From Branchiostoma floridae (taxonomy: Eukaryota; Chordata; Leptocardii; Amphioxiformes; Branchiostomatidae): a DNA stretch of 64,000 nucleotides. Below, piece by piece: positions 11,849 through 21,887 of the stretch (positions are counted from its first letter, which is position 1; every line of letters starts with the position of its first letter). Below the pieces are notes generated by a model that ran no database searches, was not told the DNA's origin, and was given only the letters and a program-made list of their open reading frames with translations. The stretch is from the NCBI RefSeq assembly GCF_000003815.2, contig NC_049987.1, positions 20,966,187 through 21,030,186 of the forward strand, read 5' to 3'. Made by a program: the position numbers and the translations under genes.

Positions 11849-11854
11849 TTTATT
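11849..11854 (-). promoter_or_regulatory. candidate ARL13B poly(A) signal
   Basis: TTTATT on the plus strand reads AATAAA on the minus strand, about 1.35 kb downstream of the ARL13B stop. Confidence 0.35.
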
Positions 11855-13199
11855 GCAACTAAACGCCGATGGTCCCATATGTAAACTGGCCATAACATGC
11901 GTACTTTGAAACGTACTTGTACATGTATTACACAATTGCAAGGATTAATGACAAAGCATAATCTGCAATCAGAACAAGCATCCCATCATACTTCGTACAA
12001 GTTTCTTCCACTGGTTGGTGAGAAGTGCTAAACATACGAAGACAACATTTCCCAATCTCCAAGCAGATGTAAGGATCTGGCTCATTCTCAGTCTTTTTTG
12101 TAAAATTTGATACCTTTTCTACCACATATAGGAATGTGTTGCACTTTTGAAAAGTTCACTTTTTAATGAGACAAACTGTTAAAAAGTGCATTATACTAGA
12201 AAAGAGCATTAAATATTGCAAAAACTGACAAATGCTGAGAATGAATTAGATCCTTTCTACTCTGAGTAAAAGGCATATTTGAGATGTATTCAGGTTGAAG
12301 TTTTACACATTGGTAAGCATTACTTTGGCTATGCCTACTGTTAGGCATCCATACTATTCTCACAATGCGTTCAAAATAACATTATCACATGACAGTGTGC
12401 TATTCCAAGGAGGTTTAACCTCCTTGGTTATTCCGATAAGTAGCTGAAGCAATGGTGCATATGGCACATCTGCAAACTTGTATTTACCATTGCATCTGAC
12501 AGTCCAGTCATGTTCATTGCACTGTGTCTATTTCCACAGATTCTCCTATGGCAGTCACAGAACTGATATGGTCTACACAACTACAGACTGTAAAACAAAG
12601 CACATCCATGCCTGCATTGGCATAGCAAACACATAGCAAACAATATACATCTACCTTTACAGCTATATACAACATAGATTAGAATCGTAAAAGTTTTAGT
12701 AAAATGAAATCATCAATGACGTGATCTAACCTATATTCAAAATATTATCAAAATGAACATTTCTAGTGTTAACTGTGCTTAAGACGGTTGCATGCAAGCA
12801 GAAACAGTAGATGGCAGTATCAATTTTCATATAAAAGATGACGAAAGGATAGCGTTAATTTTCTAGTCAAGTTTCTGGGACCTTGAATACTGTTGTATAA
12901 AGCAGGAATCTAGCAGAAGCGCAACAACGCATTTGGGGCTTTTCACTACTGTACATCAATACTGTACAACCCCATCCCAACAATTTATACCTTTGGGGGC
13001 TCAACAAATCTCTCCCCTGCCCTCAACTTAATCCACTTCTACTGCACATCTGTCAGTCTTTGCTGTTTCTTGAGGTCTTCGAAGATACATTTGTATTGCT
13101 TCTTCCCTACCCCTTCCTAACTATGCCATACTGTAAATAATGTAACTGTTTGACGACCTGTCAGTCACTTGTAGCTGTCAATCATCCATCCCACAATCC

Positions 13200-16100
13200 T
13201 CAGGTGATGATGTCAGCATCGTCAGAGTTTGGTCTGAAGGGTCTAACCAATGTGGGTTCTTCTAAGTCCTCCGCTAGCGACCATTTTGCCACTCCTGGAA
13301 CAAAGAGAAGACAGGAGTTAGTTATCAGCAAACTTCAGAAACAAGAAATGAACTGGCTGTTTCTACTAGTTTTTGATGCTAAAAGAAGATTTGGCTAAAT
13401 TTGATCTTTGTGTTTATTTTCCTGGAGTTCTTATTTTTGGTGCTTTGAATGAATAAATTGGATCAATATGTATACCTTCACGGAAGGTAAATACATATTG
13501 TTTTATTTCTTCTTCCATTCCAAACAAATAAGCGTGACAAGACATACTGTATGTGGTGTTCGATTACACTATATGTAGCAAGTGGCAGGACAGAGCTGGA
13601 GGGGCTGGTCAATATCAATTTTAATATGTTTGAGTAAAAATATATAGAGTAATGAATTGTCAGGCAAGACCATGTGGAAGTCAAACATTATGTATCTCCC
13701 AGCAAATGTTACCTTTTTAGTAAGTTTGTGTAGATTAGCTAACGGATGTAGGTAAAACATGTAGCTAAATCAATACTTACTGCTGGATATATATACAAAA
13801 TTAATTCTTTTTAATAAATCTTGTATATATATATAAATGTATCTCCAGCAGTAAGGATTGATTTAACAACATGTTTTACCATTCTCGTATTGCATAAAAA
13901 TTAAAACGGCCAACACATAAAACAAACAGTCAAATATTCTCACCTTCATTACTGGGTTCTGTAAGCGGCTCCAGCACCGGTTTCCTGCTCGCTCGACCGG
14001 AGAGAATCCTCTCTCCGGGAGGACCGATGGGTGGCAGGATGGCGCGCGCCCCACGGGGTGATGGGAAGGGAGTGTCGTTCTGCTCTGGTTCGTCTGCATC
14101 GCCGGGGGCAACCCGGTTGTTCTTCTTCATCTTCCGCTTCTTCTTCTTTTTCTTCTCCTTTCTCTCTTCTGAAATATTGCGAGGTAGACCGTTAGACTAG
14201 CTCATATTCAAAGTCATCCTCATCATCTGTCATACTCGTCATAAAGTTGGAGCTCATATAAAGCTTGACTTTTTCATACATAATATCCATCAAGTCCTTT
14301 TCAAATTGACATTTTTTAGTTTCAATCAGTTTCTTTGAATATGAAGTATTCTAAAGGTTGAAGACTAGTCAATATAAAGTCCAGTCAAGAATAGTTGGCC
14401 ATGATAGATTAAATGTTAACAATAGCAACCACAATTCATACAGGTTATCATCCAGAAATGTGTTGGCATCCATCTGTCTTGGAAGACAATGGTAGGCAGA
14501 CAGGGTGGGTTAGGCACATGACTTGTGATCATCCAGAAAACAAGTACACATTTGAGCTCCTCTGTGTATCTATAAATCCTATTGAATCACAACCTCCTTG
14601 CTGGAGTGGCATCGTACCTCTACTCTCCTCAGTTTTCTGCTGCCCGAGGTCGGAGTTCGACGGCGTGATCTCAATTCCTTCATCCTCGTCCTCTTTCCGT
14701 GACGACTGCTGCGGCGAGGCGTCGGAGTGGGAGGTGGAGTGGTTGTTACTCGTCGACGTTGTTGTGTCTTCCTCTGATCTCTCCTTCCCTTCTAATCTCT
14801 CCAGCTGCTCATTATCTTGGTCTTGAAGAAAAGGTTTGACACTTACTTAGACATGTGAAGGCATCAACTTTGAAATCTTATATTCCTGGCTAATATTAAC
14901 TTGATTGATTGATTGATTGATTAAATATTATTACCTGCAATACTGGATATTGCAACAATTCATACCTTTGCTGAAGATTTTTTTCTCTGTCTTTTAAAAT
15001 GTCTGGAAAACAACTCAATTCATTTATCTATGAATCTTTAGCATGGTTCCCTAAGTTGCTAGTCAGTAGTTACTAGTAACTCAACAGACCAGTGTGGCCT
15101 TATGCTACTGTACAGAGGTAATCTGTATTCTCAACAAATACATTCCTAATATGAAGTCCTATTGTAACACATCCTCACCTTTTGCCTTCTTTTTCTTCTT
15201 CTTCTTTTTTTTCTTCTCTTCATTTTCTTGCCCTTCAGCAGCTTCTCTCAACTTTCTCTCCTTCTTCTCTTGGTCCCTCTTTGCGAGATCCCCCTGTAAA
15301 TAAAAGACAAATATGTTGAGCTAAATTTTGCAGATATATATATTATATATGTGACAGGTAACAGCATCATGTGCACTAGCAATGTCTAAAATGTTCTTAA
15401 AGCTGGAAAAGACCATACTTCATTTCATACCTGTTTCATACATGTCATGTCTACAGAGAAATTTTACATAAAACATCTGTAAGGAACTCTATTTGTCTTG
15501 TCTTTCCTCATCCAAAAAGACTTACATTATGAATATGATAATATCAAGAGGGACCGAAGCAAAGTAAACCAGCTCCATGTACTTACCCTTACTCTGTCCA
15601 TGGGTTTGAAGGGATTTCCTTCAAATTCTTCTTCTTCATCACTCTTCTCAATCGTTCTACCTTCTCTTCTGGCCTCCTCTTCTTCTTTTCTTCTCCTATG
15701 ACAGAAGCAAGAAAATATCCAAAAATTAGCAAAGTTGTTGATATCCCACCACTCAGCCCACATTGACATACTCTGTTGTTTCTTGGGAATAAAAGAAATA
15801 ATGCCGAACCACAAAATCTGCGTGAAAACATGGAGAAAGTCTTGACCTGGATACAGCCTGTTTCAGGGAGATTCAAGTTTTTCATATACATGTAGGTCTC
15901 TGTTAGTATCTTGACCTCTTGGTAAATTTGGAAAATCTTTACTTCAAAATGCAATGTAAAAGTCAACCAGTGGTGCAGTTGAATGTTCACAAATATGTTT
16001 GCTTCTAAGTGTCATTGGTATTTATTTGACATCTCTCATTTCATTGGACTGCAAAAGTTGAGTAGCTAGCCACAAATCAAATAAAACCTTTTACCTCTCT

Positions 16101-19100
16101 TCTCTGGCTCTTGCCACTCTTTCTTTTCTCTCTTTCCTCTCCTGCTCGTCTTTCTCCTTCTGTTCCTCCAGGTCCTTCTCTATCCTGGAGCTGAGGTGGC
16201 TGAAGTCCTTCCCGATCTGGTCCAGCAGCCAGCGGAAACCCGTGCTGATGTTGGGGTCCACTTTCTTACCGAAACCTGCAGCTGTGGAGCTTAGTTCCTG
16301 AAATCAGGAGAGGAAACATTAACTTAAGTTTCTTCCACTTCCTCCATGGATATAGTTCTGTTAATGAAGGTTAGACGTCCAGGTAATAAGATATGCCAAA
16401 TAGCAACTGGATAGGATTTTGGAAATGGTTAGACATTTCAGATAATATCGATTGTTTTTCGTCAGTGACACTGTGACTAGTTACCTTGTTGTAGCTTGAT
16501 GCTCAAGATTTTGTCTATTCAAGCAGGCATCACACAACCTGTTTTTACAGTATTTGGGTATTTTTTTCTGAATATTTTTCTTAATAAGTTGATCCTAAGT
16601 GAATCCCTTTGAAAAATAACCATTCACATCCAGTAACACACCAATGGGAACTGTAATGCACTGTATATGGAAAATAAGGATATTCATGAAGACAACTGGA
16701 TACTTACAATTTTACATGGACATCTGTACTTGTTGACCATCTGTTCCAGGTACAGAACACTGCACACATCGTTCTCATCAGCTGCACCTTCTACATCCTG
16801 TTTGTTAGCAAGGCTGTGGGAAAGAAAAAAACAAACCAAATTACATAATATATCCAGTTTGTTGTGCATATGAATCAAGAGTGTGAGTTGTCTGCAGTAT
16901 GTGTTCTAGAAGAATATAGATGTAACATGCCTAAAGTGCGCAAGTGTACAGCAGAAGATGTACATGCACATTGCGTACAACAATCAAATCAATAAACATG
17001 AAGATATACATGTACAAACACTTGACTTTCATTTAAATACCAAGAAGATTGCCAAAATAAAAGGGCTATATCAAACAAACCATTGCTTAACTGATGCTTA
17101 TAATATCCAGGCTTCTCCCCAGACCATTGAACAACGGCGGAGCGCCACTATTCTCCTAGCTCAGCGCCACTATACTGATTTTCAAACTTAAAATGTTTTT
17201 TTCTATTTTCCTCTGATCATTTTCCGACGCTCCGAGGGAGATTTCACATTCCCTCCACTAAAAATTTCTGGGGAGAACCCCGATATCTAATTTAAACCTA
17301 AAATTTTCACAGGTTAAGATTTTTTTTTAATGCCGAATACTCAAGCAATCAGATATGACTTTGGAAATGGGCAGACATGTCAGGTACCATCCACTACCTT
17401 TCCTCAGTGATACTGATTAAAATCTGTTGAACAGCATGTTGCATATCCAGATGCTTGAGTAACTGCTATTTGGCATATCTTATTACTTGTGCCTGGATAT
17501 CTAACCTTCATGCATGCTAAGAGGTACATACTACATATGAGGGTCTGCATGCTCTTTTCTGTAAGGCTGGGCAGGCCTATTTAATTACCCATAATTCGTA
17601 GGGAAGCTATTTTATTTTACGTAATTCTTAGTGGGATGAAGCGTAAAGCGTTGGTAGCCTTCGTCAATTTAACATCAGTCATGCCGAATTTGGCATACAT
17701 CGTTGTCAGGACCCCCCCCCCCCCCCATGCAGACTATCATATATATGTACACATGAGAATAGAGACAACTTACACCAGCACAGGCTTCCCTGATATCCGT
17801 GGGTCCCCCAGGAAATCCTCCAGCACTGTCCTGGCCTCCTCAAACCGCGCTCTGTCGCTGGCGTCCACCACAAAAACTGACCCGTGCGCCTCGGCGTAGT
17901 AGCGTGGCCAGATCCCACGGATACCCTTCCCACCCCCCAAGTCCATTGTGGTGATGTCATAACGTCCGAGTTTAAACTCCTGCGGGGAAAATCCTAGCGT
18001 CGCCGCCACTCCCTCTGGGTTTTCTGTAAAGCAAGAAGAAAATCAATTTGATGAGTGGACAGCAGAAATTTACTCTGCTATTACTGTACTTTAATGATTA
18101 CTGTTTGTGTAATAGATTGCAGTGTTGATTAGTTTTTGCCTGCTTTGAACCCCAAGCATTGTCCTTAAAATAAACAGGTTGACAACTGAAGTTTGTGACT
18201 GCAACAAAAGGGTACCCAGAACGAAAGACTTTACAGTAACATACTCACCTCCACTGACTACTTTGATAGTGGATGTCTTGCCAGCATTGTCCAGTCCTAC
18301 TGTCAGGAGTGTTACTGATCTGATGACAGGTGTCAAAGACAATGGTCATTTCCTTTTAAGGTATCTCGGTTGGCTAAATTGGCATTTTGACCTTCCACTG
18401 TTTTCTTATTAATAAATTAAGAAAGAATGGAGCCGTAACGAATGTTGATAAATGGGCATTAGAGAATTCTAAATCTGATTTTTTTGGGGCCGAATTGATG
18501 ACGTCATCATTTTTATTACCTCTGATATTATTTTTTTCTATGACAAAATACAGCACTTTGGTACATACCACTGTACTGAAACTTCGTTTTTCGTTGCATA
18601 ATGATAGAAGCTACAAACGTAGTGTTGCGCAAACTGATATCTACTANNNNNNNNNNNNNNNNNNNNNNNNNNNNNNNNNNNNNNNNNNNNNNNNNNNNNN
18701 NNNNNNNNNNNNNNNNNNNNNNNNNNNNNNNNNNNNNNNNNNNNNNGATCTTTAGTAATTAGAAAATGTTCGTTCTCATTTGATTACAAAATAATAATTC
18801 TTAATAACTACAGATCGTTAGTAGATATCAGTTTGCGCAACACTACGTTTGTAGCTTGCATCATTATGCAACGAAAAACGAAGTTTCATTACAGTGGTAT
18901 GTACCAAAGTGCTGTATTTTGTCATAGAAAAAATAATATCAGAGGTAATAAAAATGATGACGTCATCAATTTGGCCCCCAAAAAATCAGATTTAGAATTC
19001 TTTAATGCCTATCTATCAACATTCGTTATGGCTTCATTCTTTCTTAATTCATTAATAAGAAAACAGTGGACGGTCAAAATGCCAATTTAGCCAACCGAGA

Positions 19101-21131
19101 AACCTTAACATACATCATAAAAGCTACATTATTAATCACACAATTTCACCTTTGCATATCATTGTGTCAACATTTTGTTGTAGGTATTTTTTCTTATTCA
19201 AACCATAATCCACCCATTCATCTTGCTTTCTACTGACCAAACTACAAGCTTTATTAAGTAATCCTTGGCTTGCCGGGAGACTTCGGAGTATCAAATAGCA
19301 TCCGGCACATTAATCAAGGGTTCCGACCATGCTATAAAGTGCTTAAAATTTCATCTTCATGTTGATCACAGATTTAGAACCTACAAGTTGCTAGGAGACC
19401 TCTGCAGCCTTGAGTAGACTCGTGACAACAGAATATCTCATCAGATTCTCATTTGCCTACAATTCTTTTTGCAAGTTATTACGAATGAAGAATCAATGAT
19501 ATCAATCCTTGATTGAGTTGGTCTTGTGGCAAGAAATTCTATTACATTTACATGTACCTATCAGGCGTATGCTTCTACTGTATCTTATATATCCACGCCT
19601 AGCTTTAACAAATGTAGTTTTCTAGCCAATCTACAAGTGCTGCGAACTCAAATTGCCTCATTTCCTGACAGGTCTGACAGAGACATCAGGGACAGTTGCT
19701 GGGATACCAGCTGTTACACAGAAACACTTGTGTTCAGAGATGATAACTGAGTTCTGATCAATAGCGGAGAGGTCGATGCACCCAAGGAAGGCTTGTACAT
19801 GTTTTTCACTGATATCACATCACACTTCTGAACACCTCCAACATTGTAATACCTGTCTTACAGATTTCAATTTACCATTTCATATTAGCAAGGGGCTGAT
19901 AGGGGAAGAGTTTGGTTATGGCAGATGGCAGGGCAGTCTTTGTTCTGGAACATGGTTTCTGTTGACTTGTGCACTGTAGAAGGGATCATCTTGTAGTGAC
20001 TACTCTCCAAGCAGGAGTTTTGGTGGAAGCTATTTTGTTGTTTTTTTCTTTTCCATCTGATCACTAGAATCTGTTTTTCCCTAGAGGTAGCCATGATTTC
20101 TTTGACTTTTTAAAAAATATCCCCAACCAAGACGTCTGCTTGGAGAGAATAATGTAAATGTGGCACGTAACATCCGCATGTACTACTACATGTAGAAGGT
20201 GTAGATACACACAGTGAGTTCGCATTTTTGAGTGCAGAGACCCATGGACTTAAGTGAGCACTTACTTTACCCTTAGACTCATTACGGCCAGGACTCAAGA
20301 GCACTTAGACACTTCTGTTATCCAATACAAGTGCTGTACAAGGTTGTTTTTTTCCCACAGAATATTGGATTATTCTCCTAGGCCCCAGCTAAGCACATTA
20401 ACATCTATTAACAGTTTAGACCCACGGAAAAATTGATTTGTTTGTTCCGGCTTAACTAGGACCTTGAATGTCAACAATCAACACCATTGTGTAAGTTTGG
20501 AAACATCTTTTTTATATGCATATTTTCCTGTTCTAGAACATTTTTAGACAGAATATGATAAATAAAAACTTTGACCAAATCTAGTGCCAACTAAATAAAT
20601 AGCGAAGTCAAATTAAAAAATGCCAACTTTTCAATGCGTATGCATATTTGTCACATATTGTAGTATAGTATAGTATAGTCTCTATTAATTATCAAAGAGG
20701 TACTGAGACAGTACACCAAGGACCTGTCAGAAAAATTATCTCCACGATCATTTAATTTGTTTTTAAAGACTTATTCCTTGGGGACCTTAGGAAACATTAA
20801 GTCACGAATCACACCAACACATCAGATCGTTTGTAAGGTCACGAAACTATAGGATTACTTTAGTACCAATGCATATGGGTTGATCATTTGTTGTGATAGA
20901 AGTACACTCTGATGTTTGATCTATGACTATATTCAAGTTTTCAGAAACATGTATAAAAATGCGCGATTTCACCACAATAACTGTGAACTGAAAAATTCAG
21001 AACCATGAACATGTTCCACACTTACACTGTGTATCAAATTTGTACTAAATACTTATTTCTAAGAAATCGGCGCTGTTTTCTTACCTTCTCTGTTCCTTGT
21101 TCAATAACCCAGATAGACAGCCGCCCATCAT
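13200..21131 (-). CDS. ARL13B: ADP-ribosylation factor-like 13B, complete
   Basis: Atypical Arf-family GTPase of the ciliary membrane; in other animals it acts as exchange factor for ARL3 and supports cilium assembly and Hedgehog signalling. Exons in coding order: 21131-21085, 18319-18249, 18023-17774, 16813-16708, 16297-16095, 15695-15587, 15293-15179, 14821-14618, 14168-13944, 13294-13200 (stop TGA). They sum to 1425 nt, 474 aa, in frame. Motifs: P-loop GLDNAGKT, then DLGGGKGIRGIW where most Arfs have a catalytic Gln after DxxG (Gly here, as known for ARL13B), and LANKQD. A coiled-coil Lys/Glu/Arg region follows, then KKKKKKRKMKKNNRVAP and a Pro-rich C-terminus ending RPNSDDADIIT, close to the vertebrate tail. 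The first exon encodes MMGGCLSG; it was placed by phase and by its fit to the second exon, so it is slightly less certain. Confidence 0.93.
13749..13880. repeat. inverted repeat with about 48-base arms
   Basis: GGTAAAACATGTAGCTAAAT...CTTACTGCTGGA on the left is matched in inverted orientation by the right arm (about 13832-13880), separated by AT-rich DNA with (TA)n runs. It lies in the last ARL13B intron and is probably a small foldback or MITE copy. Confidence 0.6.
14901..14922. repeat. (GATT)n microsatellite
   Basis: Short run of TGAT/GATT tetranucleotides in an ARL13B intron. Similar (AATC)n runs occur at 32807-32838 and 36970-36992. Confidence 0.8.
16340..16485. repeat. dispersed non-coding repeat, family copy B
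   Basis: AATGAAGGTTAGACGTCCAG, then AATAAGATATGCCAAATAGC and GATTTTGGAAATGGTTAGAC. This is shared with copy A (2787-2950) and, in inverted orientation, with copy C (17335-17520). Confidence 0.6.
17108..17287. mobile_element. small putative MITE with GGTTCTCCCCAG-like ends
   Basis: The left end, ATATCCAGGCTTCTCCCCAG, is an inverted match to the right end, CTGGGGAGAACCCCGATAT. Length about 180 bases, located in an ARL13B intron. The terminus resembles that of the element at 7403-7707. Confidence 0.55.
17335..17520. repeat. dispersed non-coding repeat, family copy C
   Basis: One part, GACTTTGGAAATGGGCAGAC, matches copies A and B directly. The 3' part, GCTATTTGGCATATCTTATT with GGATATCTAACCTTCATGC, is the reverse complement of the left part of copy B. 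The full element therefore probably has inverted terminal repeats. Confidence 0.6.
18360..19104. mobile_element. foldback DNA transposon with TTAA target duplication (Kolobok- or piggyBac-like)
   Basis: Left arm 18360-18646 and right arm about 18818-19104 are inverted copies of about 290 bases, beginning GGTATCTCGGTTGGCTAAAT and, for the right arm read inward, GGTTTCTCGGTTGGCTAAAT. TTAA flanks both sides (18356-18359, 19105-19108). TTAA duplication with 5'-GG ends is closest to Kolobok among known superfamilies, while piggyBac ends usually start with CC. The arms differ at scattered bases. The centre is interrupted by the N gap, so any internal gene is not visible. It lies in the first ARL13B intron. 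Confidence 0.75.
18647..18746. other. assembly gap (100 N)
   Basis: Exactly 100 N bases, the usual placeholder for a gap of unknown size. It falls at the centre of an inverted repeat, a structure that commonly breaks assemblies. Confidence 0.99.
19109..21080. other. ARL13B first intron remainder, nothing recognised
   Basis: AT-rich intronic sequence with no recognisable exon, RNA gene or clear transposon on either strand. A short (TATAG)n run lies near 20662-20680. Confidence 0.5.
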
Positions 21132-21411
21132 GCTTAACATCGGCTGGGTTTGGGCGATTTTTGTTCCCCGTTCAACACTTGTGAGTTCCTTAACGAGATT
21201 TTCCTAAGTCTAGATCTTCTACAACAGCTTTGTCGACAGCCAAGTAGTGTAATACGGACTGAAAATCCTCAGAAACGGCGAAAAATTACGAAATCCAGTG
21301 GATTTCCGTGGCACAACCCCGGAACGCCGCCATGTTTCTCATTGTTATGATGGCTCATTTGCATATCGCGGGGTAACGTGACCAACACTGGTGCCCCAGG
21401 CAACCAAGTAA
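21132..21411 (-). promoter_or_regulatory. presumed ARL13B 5' UTR and promoter region
   Basis: Sequence immediately upstream of the ARL13B start. It has relatively more CpG than the flanking introns (CGGCGAAAAATTACG, GGAACGCCGCC) and no evident TATA box at a fixed distance. The promoter role is inferred from position only. Confidence 0.4.
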
Positions 21412-21735
21412 ACAACCTTTGTTTTCCTCAGATTTTTAGATAAATGGCAAGAATCATCACCAATATTAGAATATCGAACCTTTCTGACGAAAAATATACA
21501 TTTCATAGTCCTTTTGGATTGTTAAACATGAAATTTAGTCCCTTTCAATCAAGGTCAAAGGTTAAACTACCTTTGTTTTCCTCAGATTTTTAGATGAATG
21601 ACAAGAATTATCTCTAGTATTAAGCTATTATACCTTTCTGACGAAAAATATACATACTACAATATTTTAATAATCCCTTAGGATAGTTAAACATGAAATT
21701 TAACCTTATCGATTAAGGTTAAAGGTTGAATTTCC
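21412..21735. repeat. two-copy tandem duplication, about 155-165 bp each
   Basis: CCTTTGTTTTCCTCAGATTT, CTTTCTGACGAAAAATATAC and GTTAAACATGAAATTTA occur in the same order in both halves (about 21412-21565 and 21566-21735). Diverged, non-coding, between ARL13B and the tRNA gene. Confidence 0.8.
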
Positions 21736-21790
21736 AAATATGGTATGTCCAATTAATAAGTACGCTTTACCACCCTTCCCATGATTACAC

Positions 21791-21873
21791 AGTACGGTGG
21801 CCGAGTGGTTAAGGCGTTGGACTTAAGTTCCAATGGACGTATGTCCGCCTGGGTTCGAACCCCAGCCGTACTA
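21791..21873 (+). tRNA. tRNA-Leu (anticodon TAA)
   Basis: The 83-nt gene folds as a class II tRNA. The 7-bp acceptor AGTACGG pairs with CCGTACT, with discriminator A. Box A is TGGCCGAGTGGTTAAGG. The anticodon loop CTTAAGT sits in a TTGGA/TCCAA stem with anticodon TAA at 21824-21826. A variable arm (GGACGTATGTCC) and box B GGTTCGAACCC follow. No intron and no encoded CCA, as expected for a nuclear eukaryotic tRNA. Confidence 0.97.
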
Positions 21874-21880
21874 ACATATA

Positions 21881-21887
21881 TTTTTTT
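21881..21887 (+). terminator. RNA polymerase III terminator (T7)
   Basis: A run of seven T begins 8 bases after the tRNA-Leu 3' end, the normal stop signal for polymerase III. Confidence 0.85.

Larger units (their letters stand above)
10321..13199. other. convergent intergenic region / 3' UTRs, no coding gene seen
   Basis: AT-rich DNA between the two convergent genes. It should hold the rest of the NDC80 3' UTR on the plus strand and the ARL13B 3' UTR on the minus strand. No reading frame with recognisable protein features and no RNA gene was found. A short palindrome GATGTACATTACATGTACATC-like sequence lies near 10572. Confidence 0.6.

Noticed and set aside
18833-19090. 85-codon frame right of the N gap
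   Set aside because: It is the right arm of the inverted-repeat transposon; the matching left arm has a related frame in the opposite orientation and neither resembles a transposase.
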